Of a DNA stretch of 44,562 nt, positions 1-6,270 are shown in pieces. A model generated the notes under the pieces. It made no database searches and was not told the DNA's origin. It was given only the letters and a program-made list of their open reading frames with translations. The DNA is from an uncultured Pelagibacteraceae bacterium (lineage in GTDB: Bacteria; Pseudomonadota; Alphaproteobacteria; Pelagibacterales; Pelagibacteraceae), in NCBI GenBank assembly GCA_902553465.1, contig CACDKW010000003.1:1-44562 (forward strand), in the 5' to 3' direction. Positions within the stretch are counted from its first letter, which is position 1, and each line of letters starts with the position of its first letter. Both the position numbers and the translations under genes were made by a program.

Positions 1-1
1 A

Positions 2-811
2 AATATTGATGTTGTACATGGTGATACAGACAAAGGAACATTTGGAATGGGAACATATGGATCGAGATCTTTAACAGTGGGTGGAATTGCAATTGTTAAT
101 GCATGTAAAAAGATAGTTAATAAAGGAAAAAAAATTGCTGCAAAAATGCTTGAAGCAAGCCCTGATGAAATTGATTTTAAAAATGGAGAATTTGTTGTCG
201 CAAAATCAAACAAAAAGAAAACAATTGGCGAAGTTGCTTTTGCGAGTTATTTGCCAGGGGTAAGAGACGAAGTTAAATCGCCTTTACCAGAAGGTGAAGA
301 ACCAGGATTAATAGAATCTTCTTTTTTTGATCCTGCCAACTTTTCATTTCCTGCAGGATCACATATTTGTGAAGTTGAAATAGATCCTGATACAGGTCAT
401 GTAAAACTTGATAAGTATACAGCAGTTGATGATTTTGGAACTATAGTGAACCCACTAATTGTTGAAGGCCAAGTTCATGGTGGATTGGCTCAAGGAATTG
501 GCCAAGCTTTATATGAAAATGCTCAATATGACGATTCTGGTCAATTGATTACAGCTTCTTACATGGATTATACAATGCCAAGAGCTGATGATCTTCCAGA
601 CTTTAATTTAGGATTTACTTGTACAAAGGCTACTACTAATCCATTAGGAGTAAAAGGATGTGGAGAAGCAGGAACTATTGCTGCAACACCAACAGTCATG
701 AATGCAGTTATTAATGCGCTTGGTGGAAAAGAAATTTCTTTACCCGCAACAGCAGAAAAAGTTTGGAAAGCATGTAAGGAAATGAAAAAATCTAATGCTA
801 AGGCGGCTTAA
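2..811 (+). CDS. Molybdopterin-binding (large) subunit of a xanthine dehydrogenase/CO dehydrogenase-family Mo hydroxylase, 5'-truncated by the window edge
   Basis: Reading frame is open upstream of the listed ATG (NIDVVHGDTDKGTFGMGTYGSRSLTVGG...), with C-terminal family signature VKGCGEAGTIAATPTVMNAVINAL. The active-site loop that separates form I and form II CoxL lies outside the window. Confidence 0.88.
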   Translation, partial: NIDVVHGDTDKGTFGMGTYGSRSLTVGGIAIVNACKKIVNKGKKIAAKMLEASPDEIDFKNGEFVVAKSNKKKTIGEVAFASYLPGVRDEVKSPLPEGEEPGLIESSFFDPANFSFPAGSHICEVEIDPDTGHVKLDKYTAVDDFGTIVNPLIVEGQVHGGLAQGIGQALYENAQYDDSGQLITASYMDYTMPRADDLPDFNLGFTCTKATTNPLGVKGCGEAGTIAATPTVMNAVINALGGKEISLPATAEKVWKACKEMKKSNAKAA

Positions 812-819
812 AGGAGATT

Positions 820-1605
820 ATGAAAACATTTAATTATCATTCTGCAAAAGATGTCAAAGAAGCATCAAAATTAGCATCCTCAAATTCAGCTTTTTTAGCT
901 GGAGGAATGACAACTATACCTTCAATGAAATTAGGTCTAGCTTCATATAAAGACATTATAGATATTAAGAGAATAAAAAAACTATCAGGAATTAAAGTAT
1001 CTGGAAAAACAGTTACAATAGGATCAACAACAAAACATACTGAAGTTGCTAATTCAAAAGAAGTTAAAAAAGCAATTCCTTCATTAGCAGCTCTTGCAGA
1101 AGGTATTGGAGATCCACAAGTAAGAAATAGAGGTACAATTGGTGGATCAATAGCAAATAATGATCCAGCTGCAGATTATCCGTCAGCATGTATTGCTTTA
1201 AATGCAACTATACATACCAATAATCGTAAAATTGATGCAGATAAATTTTTTAGAGGAATGTTTGAAACTTCTCTTAAAAGTTCAGAAATAATAGAAGCAA
1301 TTGAGTTTGAGATACCTCAAAAATCAAGTTATCAAAAATTACCAAATCCAGCTTCGCGATATGCTATAATAGGTGTTTATGTTGCAAAACATAAAACAGG
1401 AATAAACGTTGGAGTGACTGGAGCTAAGTCATGTGTATATAATGATAAAGACTTAGCTGGAGCATTAACTAAGAATTTTTCTTCATCAGCCATAGATAGT
1501 ATTAAAATATCTTCATCAGGAATGAACTCAGATATACATGCCTCTTCTGAATATAGAGCAAATATGGTGAAAGCTTTTGCTAAAAAAGCTGTTGATGCTT
1601 GCTAA
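820..1605 (+). CDS. FAD-binding (medium) subunit of the Mo hydroxylase, CoxM/XDH-B-like
   Basis: AGGMTTIPSMKLGL and RNRGTIGGSIANNDPAADYP FAD-binding motifs; directly follows the large subunit. Confidence 0.9.
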   Translation: MKTFNYHSAKDVKEASKLASSNSAFLAGGMTTIPSMKLGLASYKDIIDIKRIKKLSGIKVSGKTVTIGSTTKHTEVANSKEVKKAIPSLAALAEGIGDPQVRNRGTIGGSIANNDPAADYPSACIALNATIHTNNRKIDADKFFRGMFETSLKSSEIIEAIEFEIPQKSSYQKLPNPASRYAIIGVYVAKHKTGINVGVTGAKSCVYNDKDLAGALTKNFSSSAIDSIKISSSGMNSDIHASSEYRANMVKAFAKKAVDAC

Positions 1606-1636
1606 ATAAATATTTCAGTAATACTTTAAACATCTA

Positions 1637-1966
1637 ATGAAAAATTCATTTGATGAAAAAATATTAGAAGAAGCCAATGACTGGATAGAAGCTAATCAAA
1701 AAGTAGTTTTAGCAACTGTAATTCAAACATGGGGCTCATCACCAAGACAAGTTGGAAGTAGAATGATAGTAAATGAAAAAGGAGATTTTTCAGGCTCTGT
1801 TTCTGGTGGATGCGTAGAGTCAGCTGTTGTTAGAGAATGCATGGGTTTAATTAAAGATAATAAACCATGCAAAAAGATAGAATTTAAAGTTTCAAATGAG
1901 AGTGCTTGGGAAGTAGGACTTGCTTGTGGAGGAGAAATTTCAGTTTACTTAGAACAGATAATTTAA
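1637..1966 (+). CDS. XdhC/CoxI family protein, N-terminal domain only
   Basis: VLATVIQTWGSSPRQVGSRMIVNEKGDFSGSVSGGCVESAVVRE is the XdhC N-terminal domain signature. Confidence 0.85.
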   Translation: MKNSFDEKILEEANDWIEANQKVVLATVIQTWGSSPRQVGSRMIVNEKGDFSGSVSGGCVESAVVRECMGLIKDNKPCKKIEFKVSNESAWEVGLACGGEISVYLEQII

Positions 1967-1970
1967 ATAA

Positions 1971-2651
1971 ATGAAACATTCTCAACTTAAGGAAATAATT
2001 AAAAAGAAAGCTTCAAAAATAGAGTTTGCAATTGTAACAAATCTCGAAAACGGATTAAGTGAAATATATGAACCCAATAAATTATTAAGCAAAGATTTTG
2101 ATATTCATAAAAATCAAATTGAAAATTTTTTTAAATTAAAAAAAAATGGAGTAATAGAAAACACAGAAATATTTGTCGAAACATACATAAGACCTATAAA
2201 AGTAATTATTGTAGGTGCAGTTCATATTGCTCAATATTTGGTTGATTTTGCAAAAAGTTTGAATTTTGAAATTTCTATTATAGATCCACGTGGTTATTTT
2301 GCATCAGAACAAAGATTTCCAGATATGAAAATTATTAACAAATGGCCAGAGGAAGCTTTTAAAGAAATAGAAACAAACGAAAATTCTGCCTTAATTGCAT
2401 TAACTCATGATCCTAAAATAGATGATCCAGCATTACAACATGCTCTTAATAAAAAATTTTATTATATAGGAGCATTAGGTAGTAAGAAAACTCATGAAAA
2501 TAGATGTCAAAGATTAAAAGAATCAGGATTTGACAATGAACAAATTAATTCAATACACGGTCCAATTGGTATTAAGCTGGGCGGAAGATCAGCTCCAGAA
2601 ATAGCCCTATCTATTATTGCTCAGTTAGTATCTGAAACTTATAAAAAATAA
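1971..2651 (+). CDS. XdhC family protein, C-terminal Rossmann domain
   Basis: VIIVGAVHIAQYLVDFAK, ALTHDPKIDDPAL, YYIGALGSKKTHENR, GIKLGGRSAPEIALSIIAQLV. Confidence 0.87.
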   Translation: MKHSQLKEIIKKKASKIEFAIVTNLENGLSEIYEPNKLLSKDFDIHKNQIENFFKLKKNGVIENTEIFVETYIRPIKVIIVGAVHIAQYLVDFAKSLNFEISIIDPRGYFASEQRFPDMKIINKWPEEAFKEIETNENSALIALTHDPKIDDPALQHALNKKFYYIGALGSKKTHENRCQRLKESGFDNEQINSIHGPIGIKLGGRSAPEIALSIIAQLVSETYKK

Positions 2652-3070
2652 TGCAACAAGTATTTAAAGAAATAAAAATTAATACCGAGGGACAAGGCTT
2701 TTATAATTTTACTGAAAATACTTTAGAATGGATCAATAAACAAAAAATTGAAAATGGTATTTTAAATATCAATATATTACATACTAGCGCTTCATTAGTT
2801 ATCCAAGAAAATGCAGATCCAGATGTATTATATGATCTTAAGAATTTTTTTCATAAACTAGTACCAATGGATCAAAAATTATACAAACATACCACCGAAG
2901 GAAAAGATGATATGCCAGCCCATATAAAATCTAGCCTTACTAATAATCAATTAACTTTAAGTTTAAAAAATAAAAAATTAATTCTTGGAACTTGGCAAGG
3001 TCTTTATTTGTTTGAACATAGACTTGAAAATCAAACAAGAATTTTATCCCATCATTTAATTGGAGATTAA
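2651..3070 (+). CDS. YjbQ family protein (UPF0047, secondary thiamine-phosphate synthase-like)
   Basis: NINILHTSASLVIQENADPDVLYDL, HTTEGKDDMPAHIKSSL, LGTWQGLYLFEHR. Confidence 0.88.
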   Translation: MQQVFKEIKINTEGQGFYNFTENTLEWINKQKIENGILNINILHTSASLVIQENADPDVLYDLKNFFHKLVPMDQKLYKHTTEGKDDMPAHIKSSLTNNQLTLSLKNKKLILGTWQGLYLFEHRLENQTRILSHHLIGD

Positions 3071-3073
3071 AAA

Positions 3074-3646
3074 ATGATTAAAGCTATTTTGTTGGCTGCA
3101 GGACAATCTAAAAGGCTTAAAAGTGAAAATAAATTAATTAAAAAGTTTAAAAATAAAGCTTTAATTAATCATCCTCTAAAAGCATTGTTTAAGAGTAAAG
3201 TAGAAAAAATTGTCATTGTTCTTGGTTATCAGAATAAAGAAGTAAGAAAAGTAATTAAGAAGAATAAAAAAAATATTTTTGTATTTAACAAAAAATTTAG
3301 ATTAGGTATGTCTTCTTCAATTAATACTGGGATAAAAAAAATATCAAAAAAAGATAAAGGGTTTATTATTGTTCAATCTGACATGCCATTTATTAAGGTT
3401 TCAGATATTAATAAAATCTATAATTCAATATCTAAAAAAAGACATTTAGTTCATGCTTTGAAATTTAAGAATAAAATTGGTAATCCAATAGGCTTTGATA
3501 GCTCAGTATTAACTAAATTTAAAAAAATGAAAGGTGATGTTGGGGCTAAGTTTATGGTCAAAAGATTAAAAAACAATACTAATTTTATAAAAGTTATAAG
3601 TAAAAGAGTTTTTAAAGATTTAGATTTAAAAAAAGATTTTAATTAG
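3074..3646 (+). CDS. MobA/MocA-like NTP transferase, probably molybdenum cofactor cytidylyltransferase
   Basis: ILLAAGQSKRLKSENKLI nucleotidyltransferase motif (LAAG form, as in MocA) and VQSDMPFI; next to Mo hydroxylase subunits. Confidence 0.75.
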   Translation: MIKAILLAAGQSKRLKSENKLIKKFKNKALINHPLKALFKSKVEKIVIVLGYQNKEVRKVIKKNKKNIFVFNKKFRLGMSSSINTGIKKISKKDKGFIIVQSDMPFIKVSDINKIYNSISKKRHLVHALKFKNKIGNPIGFDSSVLTKFKKMKGDVGAKFMVKRLKNNTNFIKVISKRVFKDLDLKKDFN

Positions 3647-4085
3647 CTTGGATAGGATTTCCTTTTAACCACTCACTTTCTTCATTTTTATAATGTTCTT
3701 TTTTCCAAATTGGAGATCTTTTCTTAATTTCTTCAATTATGTATCTAGAAAGAATATATGTCTCAGCTCTATGAGGACAAGCAACTGCAATAATAATACT
3801 TATTTCACCTAATCCCAAATATCCTTTAACGTGTTCAATATAAACAGCTTTATCTTTTATTTTTAATTTTTTATCTACTTCATTATAAATTTCTTCAAAA
3901 CTTTTAATTACCATTGCATCATGACTGTCGTAAGTAATTCCTGTTACTTTTTTATTATCGTTATTTTCCCTAACAGTTCCTTTAAAAATTAATGAAGCGC
4001 CAAATTTAGATGAAGATATAAATTCTTCAGCTTTATTAACTTCTATTTTTTCTTTTTTAAGATCTATTATTTTTGCATGAAGCAT
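3639..4085 (-). CDS. moaE: Molybdopterin synthase catalytic subunit MoaE
   Basis: GASLIFKGTVRENN, ITYDSHDAM, ACPHRAETYILSRYIIEEIKKRSPIWKKEHY. Confidence 0.9.
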   Translation of the reverse strand: MLHAKIIDLKKEKIEVNKAEEFISSSKFGASLIFKGTVRENNDNKKVTGITYDSHDAMVIKSFEEIYNEVDKKLKIKDKAVYIEHVKGYLGLGEISIIIAVACPHRAETYILSRYIIEEIKKRSPIWKKEHYKNEESEWLKGNPIQAN

Positions 4086-4354
4086 TAACCACCTCCAATA
4101 GGGGGAATAATTCCAATTTTTTGATCCTTTGTAATTTTATAATTTTCAGAAATAATATTATTATCTTCCGAACAGAAAGCTGAAGTTTCAATTATTTTCT
4201 TAAAATTTTCATTTCCTTTAAAATTTTCATCTACATAGTTAATTATTTTTTTCTTCAGATCTTTAATTGAAATTTTTTTTTCAATATCAAATTCTAAAAA
4301 ATCTTTATCACTAAATTCTCTACTTGCACCAAAAAGCTCAAGTTTAATTTTCAT
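4085..4354 (-). CDS. moaD: Molybdopterin synthase sulfur carrier subunit MoaD
   Basis: Small ubiquitin-like protein ending IIPPIGGG (C-terminal GG); overlaps moaE by one base. Confidence 0.85.
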   Translation of the reverse strand: MKIKLELFGASREFSDKDFLEFDIEKKISIKDLKKKIINYVDENFKGNENFKKIIETSAFCSEDNNIISENYKITKDQKIGIIPPIGGG

Positions 4355-4356
4355 AA

Positions 4357-4902
4357 TTAAAAAATATTTTCTAAAAATTTAGGAAGTCCGTCTGGATTGG
4401 TCCACAATCCACTCTTGCCACCTTCTTTGATTAATAATTTAACATTATCAATTTTTAGATGCGGGTTTACAATTTTACTTAAGTCGTAAATAGTAATTAG
4501 TGCTGCATTAACTCCCATAATTGCTTCCATCTCAACACCTGTTTTTGCAACTGCTGAAACAACGCAAAATACTTCTAAAGAAGAATCTTTTTCATTCATG
4601 ATAATTTTAGTTGCAGTGTGATCTATTGGAAGAGGATGACACAAGGGAATTAATTCACTTGTTTTTTTCACACCCAATACAGCCGAAACCTCTGCAAGAG
4701 TTATAGGATCTCCCTTAGGCATTTCTTTATTTTTAATCTTATTAAAAACTTCTTTACCAACATAAATTTTTCCTGACGCAAGAGCTCTTCTAAAGGTTTC
4801 TTTTTTTGAGGAAACATCAACCATATTAAATGAATTTTTTTTAAAAATTTCTTTAGCCCAATCCTCTAAAGTTTTTTGATTAACTATTTTTAATTTTGTC
4901 AT
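4357..4902 (-). CDS. moaC: Cyclic pyranopterin monophosphate synthase MoaC
   Basis: MVDVSSKKETFRRALASG, LIPLCHPLPIDHT, KTGVEMEAIMGVNAALITIYD. Confidence 0.92.
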   Translation of the reverse strand: MTKLKIVNQKTLEDWAKEIFKKNSFNMVDVSSKKETFRRALASGKIYVGKEVFNKIKNKEMPKGDPITLAEVSAVLGVKKTSELIPLCHPLPIDHTATKIIMNEKDSSLEVFCVVSAVAKTGVEMEAIMGVNAALITIYDLSKIVNPHLKIDNVKLLIKEGGKSGLWTNPDGLPKFLENIF

Positions 4903-5115
4903 ATTAACATCTTACATTCTAACAACTTTTTTTAGATCCAAATTTTAAATTAAAAAATAAAAATTATAAACAAAAGTGTAATATTTTATTCAATTTAGAT
5001 ATACAACCTATAGTTTAATTTCTTTTTTAATTTATGAATTTCTCTTTGTTTTCTTGAATATTTAATCATTTATTTAAAGCAAAGATGATTATATGGTTAA
5101 TTAATACTTGTTTAA

Positions 5116-5583
5116 ATGAGCGGACATTTTGGCAAAGAAATTAAAAAAAACATAAATGATGTTAAAGGAAAAGTTAACAGCATGTGTGCTGAATCTGACT
5201 TTTCCCAGTTTTCACAAAGATTGCTGGATTTAGCTACAAAAGGAAGAAATAAATCTAAAGTACTAAAATACTTTATGCATAGCACCGATACTTGGGTGAT
5301 ATTACTAAATGTAATGAAATCTCACTACGACAATCAAAAAATTTCTATAAGTGACTGCTTAAAAGGAACATATTTTACTAAAGAGAGTGGATTGTCATTT
5401 ATAAAAAAAACTTCTGATGGAGAAAATACTTATTTTTCTATAGTTGATGATTTTATTGATAAAAGAAAAAAAGTAGTAAAAGTAAGTGATGAAGTAATTA
5501 ATGAGTTTGAATATTATTGTAATAAAATCTCAATTTGCGTAGATGATCCTGTAAATAAAGGCTCATGTCACAAGATAATTTAA
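5116..5583 (+). CDS. Hypothetical protein, candidate MarR-like winged-helix regulator
   Basis: Intact ORF. The C-terminal half reads like a wHTH with a MarR-style wing (DDFIDKRKKVVKVSDEVINEF resembles D-x-D-x-R-x-x-x-V-x-L-T-x-x-G). Five Cys; located just upstream of aioB. Fold assignment is by eye. Confidence 0.5.
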   Translation: MSGHFGKEIKKNINDVKGKVNSMCAESDFSQFSQRLLDLATKGRNKSKVLKYFMHSTDTWVILLNVMKSHYDNQKISISDCLKGTYFTKESGLSFIKKTSDGENTYFSIVDDFIDKRKKVVKVSDEVINEFEYYCNKISICVDDPVNKGSCHKII

Positions 5584-5613
5584 CTTTAAATCAAAGGTTG
5601 TATAGTATTTTGC

Positions 5614-5665
5614 TATAAGTTTTTTCATGAAACTTTTAGTATAAATTTTTTCATGAATAATATCT
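5614..5665. repeat. Tandem 26-bp direct repeat, possible operator upstream of aioBA
   Basis: TATAAGTTTTTTCATGAA at 5614-5631 and TATAAATTTTTTCATGAA at 5640-5657 (17/18 identical, 26-bp spacing), each ending in the palindrome TTCATGAA. Confidence 0.6.
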
Positions 5666-5742
5666 TTTATAAGTCCTAGATAGAAAACTTTATTTTAGTA
5701 AGATCAATTTAATTTTTAGAAAATGTATTGGAGAAAACAATT

Positions 5743-6261
5743 ATGAAAAAGACTGGTAAAAGATGTCAAAGACTAGTTGATGAAGGAAGAAGATCTTTTT
5801 TAAGAGGATCAGCTGCATCAGTGGGGACTATAGCTGCCGCAACAATTTTACAAACAAAAAAAGTTGAAGCTTCAAATTTTCCTTCAAATAAATTAGCAAA
5901 TGTAAAAGATTTAAAAACAAATGTTCCTTTAGATATAAATTATCCTGACGAAGACTCACCTGGTGTTTTATTGAAATTAGGATCAAAAGTTGAAGGTGGA
6001 GTAGGCCCTGATGGAGATATTGTAGCATATTCAGTTTTGTGTCCTCACAAAGGCTATCCATTGAATTATAACGATGCAGACAAAGTTTTTAATTGTCCTG
6101 GTCATTATTCTGTTTTTGATGCAGAAAAAGGTGGTTTACAAGTTTGGGGTCAAGCTACTCAAAATTTACCCCAATTTAAATTAAAAGTTTCTAGTGGAGG
6201 AGATATATTCGCTGAAGGAGTTGACGAGTTAATTTATGGTCGACTTAGTAATGTTCTATAG
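5743..6261 (+). CDS. aioB: Arsenite oxidase small subunit, Rieske protein with Tat signal
   Basis: Tat motif RRSFLRGSAASVGTIAAATIL; Rieske CPHKGYPL...CPGHYSVFD; 9 bp upstream of aioA. The ORF track starts at TTG 5728, but ATG 5743 has GGAG at 5730-5733. Confidence 0.88.
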   Translation: MKKTGKRCQRLVDEGRRSFLRGSAASVGTIAAATILQTKKVEASNFPSNKLANVKDLKTNVPLDINYPDEDSPGVLLKLGSKVEGGVGPDGDIVAYSVLCPHKGYPLNYNDADKVFNCPGHYSVFDAEKGGLQVWGQATQNLPQFKLKVSSGGDIFAEGVDELIYGRLSNVL

Positions 6262-6270
6262 GAGGGAAAT

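Noticed and set aside
4903-5115. Possible Moco riboswitch or other structured RNA upstream of moaC
   Set aside because: Region is AT-rich with no conserved GC-containing stems or recognisable Moco-motif core on the minus strand.
5000-5604. Inverted 9-mers TATACAACC (5000-5008) and GGTTGTATA (5596-5604) flanking the regulator ORF
   Set aside because: Short exact match nearly 600 bp apart in AT-rich DNA; not enough to call a mobile-element boundary or operator pair.
5828-6061. Minus-strand 77-aa ORF inside aioB
   Set aside because: Leu-rich antisense shadow of a confidently identified coding frame; no SD or family motif.
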